DNA of 64,000 nt, taken from Thiomicrorhabdus sp965602805 (GTDB lineage Bacteria > Pseudomonadota > Gammaproteobacteria > Thiomicrospirales > Thiomicrospiraceae). Shown here piece after piece: positions 23,814 through 32,922 of this stretch. The stretch's first letter is position 1. The number at the start of each line of letters is the position of its first letter. The DNA lies in NCBI GenBank assembly GCA_965602805.1, contig CBFCZK010000001.1:1-64000 (forward strand), read 5' to 3'. The position numbers and the translations under genes are program-made. The notes beneath the pieces were generated by a model. The model searched no databases and was not told where the DNA came from. It saw only the letters and a program-made list of their open reading frames with translations.

Positions 23814-25055
23814 ATGCCACATATTATTACAGCCTATTGGCCAGCTTGGCTTGCGACTTTGAGCGGCATTGTGCTGACTCTATTAGAGATTCCTTTTATA
23901 GGTTTGATTATGGTTATAGTGGTTTCGATCACTTGGTCATTGATGGTGGCAAGAGTTGCCGGATCAATAGATACTAAACCATCTGCCTCAAGTGTGATAT
24001 CTGCTCCGCAGGCAAGTTCTGCTGTACCAATGCTTAGACTGACGGTTGCTGGTGACTCACTAAAGGTGCTTATGAATGATGTGGATTCAGTGATTGAACA
24101 CGAAGTCAGTGTTGTTCGTGATGAGCTGGTGCAGGTTAAAGAGTTAGTGGGCGAATCTATTGAAACCTTAAGTAACAGTTTTTCAGGGCTGCATGAGCAG
24201 ACTCAGGATCAGTATGCATTAGTGATGGCGCTACTAGATAACTTAGGCGGCGGAGATGGTGACTCTGAAGATTTGAGCATTAAGCAGTTTTCGGCAGAGA
24301 TTAAAGTGGTTTTGCAATATCTAATAAACCTACTCATTGAAGCGAGTCATCGTAGTAATAAAACGGTTGCTAAGATTGATGATATGGTTGGTCAAATAGA
24401 ATCGATTTTCCATTTACTGGAAGATGTTAAGGGGATTGCCGATCAGACAAATTTATTAGCATTGAATGCTGCTATTGAAGCCGCACGAGCCGGTGAGGCG
24501 GGGCGTGGTTTTGCGGTTGTTGCAGATGAGGTTCGTAAGCTCTCTTTAAATTCCAATATATTAAATGCACAAATCCGTAAACAAGCTGAAAAGGCGCGCA
24601 CGACGGTTGATGAAGTGCGCCATATCGTGAGTGAAACAGCCACCAAAGATATGGAGCATGCGGTCTCTTCTCAAGAGAAGATGGATGTTATGCTGGGCGA
24701 CTTGGAAGGCATGAATGATGGTATTTCGAGTAAGTTAGGCGATTTCTCAGGCATGATTTCAGGGATTGAAGTCAGTGTTTCGAATGCAATGCGCTCATTA
24801 CAGTTCGAAGATATTGTTAGGCAGTTAGTTGAACAAGTCATGAATCATTTAGATAACTTAAATAGTTTCTCAACGGAAGTTAATAATTTGATTGAGGAAA
24901 ACTCTGCAAATCCTGCACTTTCTGAAGAAGAGCATAAGCAAAGAATTGAAGCTTGTCGTCAGAGGATTTCTGAACGACGTCAAGAGATGACAAGTTCACG
25001 AATGACGCGAGTCAATACAGATTCGATGGATGAAGGTGAGATTGAGTTGTTCTAA
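23814..25055 (+). CDS. Methyl-accepting chemotaxis protein with membrane hairpin
   Basis: This 413-residue receptor has two closely spaced hydrophobic segments (about 9-46) with only a few residues between them, then a cytoplasmic coiled coil. The signalling tip is intact (VKGIADQTNLLALNAAIEAA, followed by ARAGEAGRGFAVVADEVRKL). No periplasmic ligand domain fits. It continues past the tip with a motif (MRSLQFEDIVRQLVEQVMNH) seen in a group of MCP-like proteins that interact with CheZ-like or other partners. It stands 273 bases after cheB and ends before a strong terminator. Confidence 0.9.
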   Translation: MPHIITAYWPAWLATLSGIVLTLLEIPFIGLIMVIVVSITWSLMVARVAGSIDTKPSASSVISAPQASSAVPMLRLTVAGDSLKVLMNDVDSVIEHEVSVVRDELVQVKELVGESIETLSNSFSGLHEQTQDQYALVMALLDNLGGGDGDSEDLSIKQFSAEIKVVLQYLINLLIEASHRSNKTVAKIDDMVGQIESIFHLLEDVKGIADQTNLLALNAAIEAARAGEAGRGFAVVADEVRKLSLNSNILNAQIRKQAEKARTTVDEVRHIVSETATKDMEHAVSSQEKMDVMLGDLEGMNDGISSKLGDFSGMISGIEVSVSNAMRSLQFEDIVRQLVEQVMNHLDNLNSFSTEVNNLIEENSANPALSEEEHKQRIEACRQRISERRQEMTSSRMTRVNTDSMDEGEIELF

Positions 25056-25097
25056 GTTGTTATAAGAACAAGAACCATTTCAAATCTTTTACCCAAT

Positions 25098-25128
25098 AAA
25101 AAAGCCCTGTAAATCAGGGCTTTTTTAT
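25098..25128 (+). terminator. Intrinsic terminator after the MCP gene
   Basis: AAAAAAGCCCTG (25098-25109) pairs with CAGGGCTTTTTT (25115-25126) over a 5-base loop with T tract. The structure is nearly symmetric, so it may also stop minus-strand transcription from the small membrane-protein gene at 25239-25502. Confidence 0.9.
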
Positions 25129-25145
25129 GTGTTCTAGAAGAGTGG

Positions 25146-25155
25146 CCAGGCCTGG
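25146..25155. repeat. CCAGGCCTGG palindrome, copy 4 (intergenic)
   Basis: The context is TGGCCAGGCCTGGTTA. It lies between the MCP terminator and the end of a minus-strand small membrane-protein gene. Confidence 0.8.
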
Positions 25156-25238
25156 TTAACTTGATTCGTGTTTTTAAGTCGAAATCAATGGGGCTTAATT
25201 GTATATCGTTGACTTATTGTCGGGCGTATACAAAAAGT

Positions 25239-25502
25239 TTAGGCCATGTTGCCCATGTGGTCATTCCAGAAGCTACCAAAGATGATGCTAAAGAAAATCC
25301 CTGTTGCAAAAACGATATACCAGTAGCGGCGCATTTTAAGTTCCAATTCACTCTCTTCATCTGGGCGATCTTTAAAAAAGATTAACATCAGACCTATGGC
25401 GGAAATAAAGCCGGCGATATTGGCGAGATAATGAATGCCTGAAAACATGGCAGCCACGCCCAAAGTTAAGATGATGCCATAGACAATAAGTAGTAAACGC
25501 AT
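25239..25502 (-). CDS. Small membrane protein of unknown function
   Basis: An 87-residue protein with three hydrophobic stretches: two near the N-terminus (about 2-20 and 25-44, separated by SGIHYLANI) and one at about 60-77 after a charged hinge (DRPDEESELELKMRR). A good AGGAG site precedes its ATG on the minus strand, which is why I prefer it to overlapping plus-strand frames. It is monocistronic between the MCP and a NIF3/YqfO-like gene that runs divergently. I do not recognise its family. Confidence 0.75.
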   Translation of the reverse strand: MRLLLIVYGIILTLGVAAMFSGIHYLANIAGFISAIGLMLIFFKDRPDEESELELKMRRYWYIVFATGIFFSIIFGSFWNDHMGNMA

Positions 25503-25617
25503 AATAGCTCCTTGAAAAGCAGGTTAGAATCAATTTGTAATTGTGCACTATTGTATTGAATTTAGAGTCCTCTGGCCTATTTATTTGGATTTTAAGGAAA
25601 CTATTTAAGGAAATAAG

Positions 25618-25929
25618 ATGTATAAAATTTGTGTTTACATTCCTGAAAGCCATCTAGAGCTTGTGAAGAGCGCACTGTTTGCTGCTGGGGTCGGTAAAAT
25701 TGGCCAATATGACTGTTGTGCTTGGCAATCAAAGGGTCTGGGTCAGTTTAGAGCATTGCAAGGCAGTAAACCTTTTATTGGCGAATTGGATCAGATAGAG
25801 AGGGTGGTGGAATATAAAGTGGAGTTAGTCTGTGCTGTGCAAAAGATAGAATCTGCGATTAAGGCTTTGAAAGCTGCGCACCCTTATGAAACACCCGCTT
25901 ACGATGTGATTGAGGTGTTAGATCTCTAA
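25618..25929 (+). CDS. NIF3/YqfO C-terminal-like small protein
   Basis: This 103-residue protein resembles the PII/CutA1-like domain inserted in YqfO/NIF3-family proteins: CVYIPESHLELVKSALFAAG at the start and AAHPYETPAYDVIEVL at the end, with the typical HPYE-PAYDV ending. The metal-binding NIF3 domain is not present, so this is the stand-alone version known in many proteobacteria. An AAGGAAAT ribosome site precedes the ATG. Function is not established; a sensory role is possible by fold analogy only. Confidence 0.85.
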   Translation: MYKICVYIPESHLELVKSALFAAGVGKIGQYDCCAWQSKGLGQFRALQGSKPFIGELDQIERVVEYKVELVCAVQKIESAIKALKAAHPYETPAYDVIEVLDL

Positions 25930-26106
25930 CCTTTTAAAAAGTAGGGGTTTTTAACAGGCTGGATGAACTGTGAACGCCTACAATGTATCGTCACTATTTT
26001 TATATTAGAAAACATTGATATGTTACAAGTCTTAGATTATTATGGCGGCGTTGTTTCATTGCAACACTCCTCTAAAGAGCTAAGATTGTTCCCCTTATAT
26101 GGGATA

Positions 26107-26141
26107 CCCAGTTAAGTTAATTCTTATCTGGGCTTTTTTTT
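26107..26141 (+). terminator. Terminator-like hairpin before fkbp gene end
   Basis: CCCAG (26107-26111) pairs with CTGGG (26128-26132), extended by TAAG/CTTA, followed by a run of eight T. It lies 180 bases downstream of the yqfO-like stop. It could end that transcript or a short transcript starting near 26000; a 31-codon frame (26020-26115) ends inside the stem. Confidence 0.65.
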
Positions 26142-26223
26142 GCCTAAAATTCAGTCCTTAACGTTTAAAGCTGATGTTTAAACTCAAGGACGTTGGTTGT
26201 AGGTTGTAATAGGCTTTGAAACT

Positions 26224-26922
26224 TTACTCTGCAGCTGCTGGCGTGAACTCAATCAATTCGACGGTAAAGATAAGTGTTTGGTTCGGCCCTATCACTTTTC
26301 CGGCACCTTTAGCACCATACGCCATATCAGCAGGAATGTAGACTTCCCATTTGGCACCTGGGTTCATCAGCTTCATAACTTCGCCCCAGCCTCTAATGAC
26401 GTTGCCCATTTGAAACTTTAACGGCGTGCCGCGCTTGTAAGAACTGTCGAACTCGGTACCATTAATTAAAGTACCGCTGTAATGTGCAAACAAGGTGTCA
26501 TCTTCAGCGGGTGATGCGCCTTTACCTTTTGTAATCACTTTATACTGAACACCGCTTGGTAAAGTTATTACGCCCGCTTTTTTAGCATTGCTTGCTAGGA
26601 AAGCTTGTCCTTCTTTGATGTTTGCTTCACCAATAGTTTTTCTCTCGGCCTGCTGCTTTTCAAGCATCTCTTTTTTAACTTCATTGATAGCGCCCATCAT
26701 CTCTTCTTCCGTCAGTTGAAGCGGACGTTTATTGATGGCATCTTCCAATCCAAGGGTAAAGGCTTTGATGTCTATTTTTAGACCTTGTTCAGTAAAATTT
26801 TTTGCTAAGTCAGAGCCCAGTGTATAGCTGGCTTTTTGTTCTGAAGTGCTTAAGTTCTTATTGGCTGCAAAAGCAGAAGGTGCAATAGCTAATCCAAGAG
26901 CGATAATTAACAGTTTTTTCAT
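26224..26922 (-). CDS. FKBP-type peptidyl-prolyl isomerase, exported
   Basis: This 232-residue protein speeds prolyl bond isomerisation in secreted proteins. It has a cleavable-type signal peptide (MKKLLIIALGLAIAPSAFAA), an N-terminal helical dimerisation region (about 28-125) and a C-terminal FKBP domain (about 130-228; FDSSYKRGTPLKFQMG, VIRGWGEVMKLMNPGAKWEV, YIPADMAYGAKGAG). The two-part design is that of FkpA/Mip-type periplasmic chaperone-isomerases. It lies downstream of trxB on the same strand, but a palindromic terminator separates the two. I leave the symbol blank because FkpA, FklB and Mip cannot be told apart by eye. Confidence 0.92.
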   Translation of the reverse strand: MKKLLIIALGLAIAPSAFAANKNLSTSEQKASYTLGSDLAKNFTEQGLKIDIKAFTLGLEDAINKRPLQLTEEEMMGAINEVKKEMLEKQQAERKTIGEANIKEGQAFLASNAKKAGVITLPSGVQYKVITKGKGASPAEDDTLFAHYSGTLINGTEFDSSYKRGTPLKFQMGNVIRGWGEVMKLMNPGAKWEVYIPADMAYGAKGAGKVIGPNQTLIFTVELIEFTPAAAE

Positions 26923-26964
26923 GTGTTTTCCTTATTAACGTCAGTGTTTTAAATCTTGATACAA

Positions 26965-26988
26965 AAAACCACCAGGCCTGGTGGTTTT
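26965..26988 (-). terminator. Palindromic terminator after trxB
   Basis: A 24-base perfect palindrome with the CCAGGCCTGG core flanked by AAAACCA and TGGTTTT. Read on the minus strand it ends in a T run, so it terminates trxB before the FKBP gene. The core belongs to the repeat family described in the findings. Confidence 0.8.
26972..26981. repeat. CCAGGCCTGG palindrome, copy 5 (in trxB terminator)
   Basis: The core forms the central part of a 24-base palindrome that serves as the trxB terminator. Confidence 0.85.
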
Positions 26989-27007
26989 ATTTTAATGATT
27001 CATTTAT

Positions 27008-27955
27008 TTAAAGGTTATCTAAATACTTCTCAGCATCTAAAGCGGCCATGCAACCGGCACCTGCAGAGGTAATGGCCTGTTTGTAATGTTGATCCATAAC
27101 ATCACCGGCGGCAAAAACACCCGGAATAGACGTTTGGGTTGCATTACCTTGCAGTCCGCTTTGTACTGTTAGGTAACCGTTGGTCATATCTAGCTGATTC
27201 TCAAATAACCCCGTGTTAGGTGTGTGACCAATCGCAATGAATACGCCTGAAACATCCAGTTCCTTGGTAGAGTCGTCTAACATGCTTTTCAAACGAACAC
27301 CTGTCACGCCCATTTTATCGCCAAGTACTTCATCTAAAGTGGCATTGTATTCAATGGTGATATTGCCATTCTCAGCTTTTTCTTTCAGATGTTTCGCAAG
27401 AATTTTTTCTGAAGAGAAGGTGTCACGACGATGCACGATGGTCACTTCAGCGGCAATATTAGAAAGGTATAACGCTTCCTCAACAGCCGTATTTCCGCCA
27501 CCAATAACGGCCACTTTTTGGTTGCGGTAAAAGAAACCATCACAAGTGGCACAAGCTGAAACGCCTTTACCTTTAAACGCTTCTTCGGACTCAAGGCCAA
27601 GGTATTTAGCAGAAGCACCTGTGGCAATGATTAAAGCATCACAAGTATACTCACCAGAATCACCAATCAGTTTAAAAGGCTTGCTGGTTAATTCCGCGGT
27701 ATGGATGTGATCAAATAAAATTTCAGTGCCAAAACGCTCTGCGTGTTGTTGCATACGCGCCATTAAGTCTGGTCCGGTTAAACCTTCTGGATCACCAGGC
27801 CAGTTATCAACTTCAGTCGTTGTCGTGAGTTGTCCACCTTGCTGCATGCCGGTAATCATTACGGGTTCGAGGTTCGCGCGTGCTGCATAAACTGCTGCTG
27901 TATAGCCTGCAGGACCTGAGCCTAAAATAAGTAGTTTGCAATGTTTTGTCGCCAT
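27008..27955 (-). CDS. trxB: Thioredoxin reductase
   Basis: TrxB reduces thioredoxin with NADPH via FAD and a redox cysteine pair. The 315 residues contain an FAD-binding loop (LGSGPAGYTAA, residues 11-21), the redox CATC at 135-138 within ACATCDGFFYR, and an NADPH loop VIGGGNTAVEEALYL. The second FAD motif AAGDVMDQHYKQ is near the end. It is divergent from ftsK, with an inverted repeat in the shared control region. Confidence 0.96.
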   Translation of the reverse strand: MATKHCKLLILGSGPAGYTAAVYAARANLEPVMITGMQQGGQLTTTTEVDNWPGDPEGLTGPDLMARMQQHAERFGTEILFDHIHTAELTSKPFKLIGDSGEYTCDALIIATGASAKYLGLESEEAFKGKGVSACATCDGFFYRNQKVAVIGGGNTAVEEALYLSNIAAEVTIVHRRDTFSSEKILAKHLKEKAENGNITIEYNATLDEVLGDKMGVTGVRLKSMLDDSTKELDVSGVFIAIGHTPNTGLFENQLDMTNGYLTVQSGLQGNATQTSIPGVFAAGDVMDQHYKQAITSAGAGCMAALDAEKYLDNL

Positions 27956-28123
27956 GGCTGATTCCCTTTACTTGATTGCTTAGTTTTGTTTTTGGTCGAT
28001 ATCATGTCTTACAACATAGAATCGCACTGTTTTTATCATGCCTGTAAAGTTAGATATAGGCATTTTATGGGGGTTATGTGCTAAAATTTTAGCAGTTTTT
28101 CGGGGATAAACTAGAGGGAATCG

Positions 28124-28152
28124 CTATTAAATTTTGATATACGATTTAATAG
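28124..28152. promoter_or_regulatory. Inverted repeat between trxB and ftsK
   Basis: CTATTAAAT (28124-28132) is mirrored by ATTTAATAG (28144-28152) with an 11-base spacer. The position between divergent genes and the TATACT-like box about 15 bases to the right suggest an operator, but no regulator can be named. Confidence 0.35.
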
Positions 28153-28247
28153 GATTTTAGGCGGTATACTTTGAGCCTTAATCGTCACGCTACAGAGGTC
28201 TTCGAATAACCTTATTTACACTCACTTTTATTTAATACAGAAGATTC

Positions 28248-30764
28248 ATGTCAATAAAAACCACAAAATCTAAAATCATCACTCGACCGACTCGGCAAGC
28301 AGAGGTTTCTGAACCTACTGAGAAAGTTCCGACCCTACAGCGTTTTGGCTGGATTTTAAAAGACGGTGTTGTTCTGAGTTGTATTGGTTTAGCTTTTTTT
28401 CTCTTTATAGTGCTTTTCAGCTATACACCTCAAGACCCTGGATTTGACTCGGTGGGTGCGATGCATGACATTAATAACTATGGCGGAAAAACGGGCGCTT
28501 GGCTATCCTCGATGATTCTGTATATCTTTGGCATATTCGGTTTTTTAATCCCCTTCGGAATTCTGTTTGCCGGTTGGGTGACGCTCAAAATAAGAACCGG
28601 TAATGAGCTCGACTATTTACGCTTTATTATGAGTTTATTCGGCTTATTGCTTTTGATTACCGCAGGGTCAGGTCTGGCCAATCTCTATCTAGAGCCGAAG
28701 ATGTCCTTAATCCAACTGCCTTATTCTGCTGGTGGTGTTTGGGGTTATGAGTTTAGTGATTGGCTGGTGGGAGCCATTGATTTATTAGGTGCGACTTTAG
28801 CATTACTGGTTTTGTTTGCAGTGGCGTTTAGCATGTTGAGCAGTTGTTCTTGGCTTGCGATTATTGAAACAACAGGACATAAGGCTTGGTTGTTGGCTGA
28901 ATACGTGCGTGCTTTGGTGCAAGGTAAGGTTATTGAATCTGATCGATTTAAGTCGACCGTGCAATCGTTGAAGGATAGGAAGGCCAGCGTTGGTCAAAGC
29001 CAGCCAGCGGTCACCAAAAAATCAGTGAGTAATCCACTTAAACAAATTATCGCCAAACAACTGGCTAAAACCCAAGGACAAGCAAGTCCTGGAAAATCCG
29101 CTACAGGCCTGTCTGATGAAGCATTACAGACATTAGGCACACAAAGCAATCGTGAAAATGCGCCTAAGGCTGAGCCATTGTTGGATACGGAATCTGCAGG
29201 TTCTGATGTGAAAACGGCTGTCAGAGTCGGTGAGAAACAAGCGCCCAACACGACTTTACCATTTGTCCAGTCTGGAGATTTACCAGGTTTAGATTTATTA
29301 GACCCGCCGATGCTTTATGAAGAAGGTTTTTCTAAAGCCGAGTTGACGGCTCTGTCTAGTTTGTTAGAGCAGCGATTATTAGAGTTTGGTGTCACAGCAC
29401 AGGTTGAATCCGTTCAGCCTGGGCCTGTCGTCACACGTTTTGAGATCTTACCTGCGCCGGGTGTTAAGGTCAGTCAAATCAATAATCTGGCGAAAGATTT
29501 AGCCCGTGTACTTTCCGTGCAGTCCGTGCGAGTGGTCGATGTGATTCCAGGTAAGGCGGTGGTTGGCATTGAAATTCCCAATGAACAACGTGAAATTGTT
29601 AGCTTTAGTGATGTCCTCGCTTCAGAAGAATTTCAGTCTGCCAGCTCACCATTAAGCATCGCTTTAGGCAAAGACATCGCCGGTAAGCCCGTGGTGGCGG
29701 ATATTGGCAAAATGCCGCACTTATTGGTTGCAGGAACGACAGGTTCCGGTAAGTCGGTTGGGGTCAATAGCATGATTCTTAGCCTATTGTATAAAAGCAC
29801 GCCAGAGCAAGTTCGCATGATTATGGTCGATCCTAAAATGCTTGAACTGTCTATTTATGATGATATTCCGCATCTATTAACGCCCGTGGTCACCGATATG
29901 AGTGAAGCTGCGAACGCCTTAAGATGGTGCGTTTTTGAGATGGATCGCCGTTATCAGTTGATGGCTAAATTGGGTGTCAGAAACATCGCCGGCTATAACG
30001 TAAAAGTAAAAGCGGCCATTGATGCCGGCAAGCCGATTATCGATCCAATCTACGCACAGGTTGCCAACTATGGCCATGACGTAGGTGAAGCACCGCCAAC
30101 ACTGGAAACCTTGCCTTATATTGTGGTGGTGGTCGATGAATTTGCCGATATGATTATGGTGGTCGGTAAAGAGGTTGAGCAACTGATTGCTCGAATCGCT
30201 CAAAAAGCCCGTGCCGCGGGGATTCATTTAGTTTTAGCGACTCAGCGGCCTTCGGTAAATGTCATTACTGGTTTGATTAAAGCCAATATTCCGACCCGTA
30301 TGTCTTTTATGGTGAGCACAAAGATTGATTCACGAACTATTCTCGACCAAGGCGGCGCTGAACAATTATTGGGTATGGGGGATATGTTATTCCTACCGCC
30401 AGGTTCAGGCAGTCCAAAACGTGTGCATGGTGCCTTTATGTCGGATGATGAAGTTCATCGTGTGGCAGATTTTGTGCGTTCACAAGGCGCACCACAATAT
30501 CTGGAAAGCATTACTCAAGGGCTTACTAAGCCGGATAGTGGCGGTGGACCAGGTGCGGATGCAGAAAGTGATGAACTGTATGATCAAGCGGTTGAATTTG
30601 TCGTGCAAGGTCGCAGGGTTTCAATATCTTCGGTACAGCGCCACTTTAGAATCGGTTATAACCGCGCCGCGAGAATTGTTGAAACCATGGAATCTTCCGG
30701 GGTTATCTCGACCGCAGGCTCAAACGGCAATCGTGAAGTCTTGGCGCCTAAACCACAAGAATAA
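28248..30764 (+). CDS. ftsK: DNA translocase FtsK
   Basis: FtsK pumps chromosome DNA at the division septum and activates dimer resolution at dif. The 838-residue protein has an N-terminal region of four or so membrane segments (about 35-205), a short linker, and a RecA-type motor with Walker A TTGSGKSVG near residue 498 and Walker B IVVVVDEFADM. The C-terminal gamma winged helix (about 770-835; VSISSVQRHFRIGYNRAARI) reads the KOPS sequences. The linker is much shorter than in E. coli FtsK (1329 aa), which is common outside enterobacteria. lolA and rarA follow, an order known from many gammaproteobacteria. Confidence 0.97.
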   Translation: MSIKTTKSKIITRPTRQAEVSEPTEKVPTLQRFGWILKDGVVLSCIGLAFFLFIVLFSYTPQDPGFDSVGAMHDINNYGGKTGAWLSSMILYIFGIFGFLIPFGILFAGWVTLKIRTGNELDYLRFIMSLFGLLLLITAGSGLANLYLEPKMSLIQLPYSAGGVWGYEFSDWLVGAIDLLGATLALLVLFAVAFSMLSSCSWLAIIETTGHKAWLLAEYVRALVQGKVIESDRFKSTVQSLKDRKASVGQSQPAVTKKSVSNPLKQIIAKQLAKTQGQASPGKSATGLSDEALQTLGTQSNRENAPKAEPLLDTESAGSDVKTAVRVGEKQAPNTTLPFVQSGDLPGLDLLDPPMLYEEGFSKAELTALSSLLEQRLLEFGVTAQVESVQPGPVVTRFEILPAPGVKVSQINNLAKDLARVLSVQSVRVVDVIPGKAVVGIEIPNEQREIVSFSDVLASEEFQSASSPLSIALGKDIAGKPVVADIGKMPHLLVAGTTGSGKSVGVNSMILSLLYKSTPEQVRMIMVDPKMLELSIYDDIPHLLTPVVTDMSEAANALRWCVFEMDRRYQLMAKLGVRNIAGYNVKVKAAIDAGKPIIDPIYAQVANYGHDVGEAPPTLETLPYIVVVVDEFADMIMVVGKEVEQLIARIAQKARAAGIHLVLATQRPSVNVITGLIKANIPTRMSFMVSTKIDSRTILDQGGAEQLLGMGDMLFLPPGSGSPKRVHGAFMSDDEVHRVADFVRSQGAPQYLESITQGLTKPDSGGGPGADAESDELYDQAVEFVVQGRRVSISSVQRHFRIGYNRAARIVETMESSGVISTAGSNGNREVLAPKPQE

Positions 30765-30832
30765 CGAAACAAAGCTAATATTTAAAAGCCAATATTAAAA
30801 ACCAATCATTAAACAAAGAGTGTTTTTACAGC

Positions 30833-31477
30833 ATGAAAATAAACAATCTATTACGATGGATACCACAATGGACACAGGCTTCTGCAATGGCCTTGTTGCT
30901 GAGTTTGTCAAACAGTGTTCATGCCGAACATGCTTTGCAAACTTATGTGAATAATCTCAAAACTTTCAGTGCTGATTTTGAACAAATCCAACCCGATGAA
31001 ACGGTGTTTGAACTGAATAAATCGTACGGCCACTTTGAACTGAACCGTCCTGGACAATTAGTTTGGGAATATTTAAAACCAGAACCGCAAAAAATTGTTG
31101 TCGATGGCGTTAACTTATGGGTTTTTGATAAAGACTTGGATCAAGTGACCGTGCGACCGATTGAAGATATTAAAGGCGATATACCTTTAAGCTGGCTGCT
31201 TTATAGCGATAAAATCGAGAGTAAGTTCACCATTATCGATGGCGGTCAGCGTGTTGGTAAACGCTGGTATAACCTGACGCCTAAAAAAGCCACCTATTTC
31301 CAAAGCATCGAAGTAGGCATGTTAGACGGTGAAATGGTCGAGGTTTGGATGTATCAAAGTTCAGACAATGTGATTAAAGTGCGCTTTAAAAATATAGAAT
31401 CGAATGTTGTCATTCCTTTGGAAGTCTTTCAGTTTCAGTTACCTGAAGGCGTTGATTTGATTGGTGAACCACTGTAA
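30833..31477 (+). CDS. lolA: Outer-membrane lipoprotein carrier LolA
   Basis: LolA ferries lipoproteins across the periplasm from LolCDE to LolB. The 214 residues begin with a signal peptide of about 31 residues ending VHAE, then the LolA fold: TFSADFEQIQ, GHFELNRPGQLVWEYLKPEP and VDGVNLWVFDKDLDQVTVR. The ftsK-lolA-rarA order is conserved in gammaproteobacteria. The stop codon shares one base with the start of rarA (TAATG), so the two are coupled. Confidence 0.95.
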   Translation: MKINNLLRWIPQWTQASAMALLLSLSNSVHAEHALQTYVNNLKTFSADFEQIQPDETVFELNKSYGHFELNRPGQLVWEYLKPEPQKIVVDGVNLWVFDKDLDQVTVRPIEDIKGDIPLSWLLYSDKIESKFTIIDGGQRVGKRWYNLTPKKATYFQSIEVGMLDGEMVEVWMYQSSDNVIKVRFKNIESNVVIPLEVFQFQLPEGVDLIGEPL

Positions 31478-32871
31478 TGTCTGTCTACCAACCGCTGTCA
31501 GACCGTCTGCGTCCTAAAGTTCTAGAAGGCTTTGTCGGCCAGACACATCTTTTAGGGCCCAGGCGAGCATTGTCGCGGATGTTAGAGACCGGTAGTTTGC
31601 ACTCTATGGTTTTTTGGGGGCCGCCCGGGGTGGGTAAAACCACTCTGGCACGTCTGATTGCATTACAGTCCGATTTGCAATTTATCAGTCTGTCGGCGGT
31701 ATTGGATGGCGTGAAGGATGTCCGTCTTGCGGTTGAGAAAGCCAAGTTACATCGAGAGCAATTTAAGCAGGGCACACTGTTATTTGTCGACGAGGTACAT
31801 CGATTTAATAAAGCTCAACAAGATGCGTTTCTGCCTTTTGTTGAAGATGGCACGTTTGTGTTTATTGGTGCCACCACCGAAAACCCCTCTTTTGAACTGA
31901 ATAATGCCTTGCTGTCGCGGGCGCGTGTCTATGTATTACGCACCTTAGATGAGGAAGAGTTGGCGCAGGTTTTGGAGAGTGGTCGTCTTTTATTAGAGCA
32001 GGATTTAAGTCAGGCTTTTATGGAGTCTCATCCAGACATAAGGGTTGAACTTCGTATTGAAGAAGACGCTCGTGAACTGTTGATTGTGGCGGCCGATGGC
32101 GATGCGCGTCGTTTGCTGAATAATCTAGAACAAGCCATGGATTTCGTTGATATTGCAGGTATAGATGACGTGGACGATATGAACGATATCGAAAACACAG
32201 AGTTATCAGGCCTGGTAACTTTATCGAAAGCCGCTTGCAAAGAAGTCATTCAAGGCGGTGTTAGACGTTTTGATAAGGGTGGAGAAGCCTTTTATGACCA
32301 AATATCCGCGTTACATAAATCAATTCGCGGTTCTGATGCCAATGCTGCTTTGTATTGGCTAGTGCGCATGTTAGATGGGGGTGTCGATGCCCGCTATCTA
32401 GCGCGACGTTTAATTCGTATGGCCAGTGAAGAGATTGGTAATGCCGATCCCAAAGCTCTGCAAATTGCCGTCAATGCCGCGGAAGCCTATGAACGTTTAG
32501 GTTCACCAGAAGGCGATTTAGCACTGGCGCATGCCGCCACTTATTTAGCGGTCGCGCCTAAGTCGAATGCGGTTTATATGGGATACAAAGCGGTATTGGC
32601 TGAGATTAAAGAGCACGGCTCTTATGAAGTGCCTCTGCATCTGCGGAATGCGCCGACTAAATTAATGGCCGAATTGGATTATGGCAAAGGTTATCGTTAT
32701 GCGCATGATGAGTCAGAAGCTTTTGCTGCCGGAGAGTGTTATTTCCCAGATGAGATGGCCGAAAAATCTTATTATCAGCCGGTAGAAAGAGGGCTGGAAA
32801 TTAAAATTTCCGCTAAGATGGAACATCTACGAAACTTAAATGAAAACGCAATTTTTAAACGTCGTTCATAA
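31477..32871 (+). CDS. rarA: Replication-associated recombination protein RarA (MgsA)
   Basis: RarA is a clamp-loader-like AAA ATPase that acts at stalled replication forks. The 464 residues contain Walker A GPPGVGKTTLARL, Walker B LLFVDEVHRFNKAQQD, sensor 1 IGATTENPSFELN and the arginine finger region LLSRARVYVL. The C-terminal tetramerisation domain (about 270-440) has DPKALQIAVNAAEAYERLG and the motif YKAVLAEIK. The insertion around residues 225-250 (DDVDDMNDIENTELSG) is acidic and longer than in E. coli. It starts inside the lolA stop. Confidence 0.95.
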   Translation: MSVYQPLSDRLRPKVLEGFVGQTHLLGPRRALSRMLETGSLHSMVFWGPPGVGKTTLARLIALQSDLQFISLSAVLDGVKDVRLAVEKAKLHREQFKQGTLLFVDEVHRFNKAQQDAFLPFVEDGTFVFIGATTENPSFELNNALLSRARVYVLRTLDEEELAQVLESGRLLLEQDLSQAFMESHPDIRVELRIEEDARELLIVAADGDARRLLNNLEQAMDFVDIAGIDDVDDMNDIENTELSGLVTLSKAACKEVIQGGVRRFDKGGEAFYDQISALHKSIRGSDANAALYWLVRMLDGGVDARYLARRLIRMASEEIGNADPKALQIAVNAAEAYERLGSPEGDLALAHAATYLAVAPKSNAVYMGYKAVLAEIKEHGSYEVPLHLRNAPTKLMAELDYGKGYRYAHDESEAFAAGECYFPDEMAEKSYYQPVERGLEIKISAKMEHLRNLNENAIFKRRS

Positions 32872-32922
32872 TTTATAAGTAAAGATCCAATGAATGACAA
32901 AGTGACTTAAAGGACTCGCGAC

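Noticed and set aside
25161..25385. 74-codon plus-strand frame opposite the small membrane protein
   Set aside because: The minus-strand frame has a good ribosome site and membrane-protein character, so this one is a shadow.
30325..30798. 157-codon frame overlapping the end of ftsK
   Set aside because: It lies in another frame of ftsK, has unusual composition, and no ribosome site.
32872..32922. Fluoride riboswitch upstream of crcB
   Set aside because: Only 51 bases are available and the conserved fluoride aptamer pattern is not seen.
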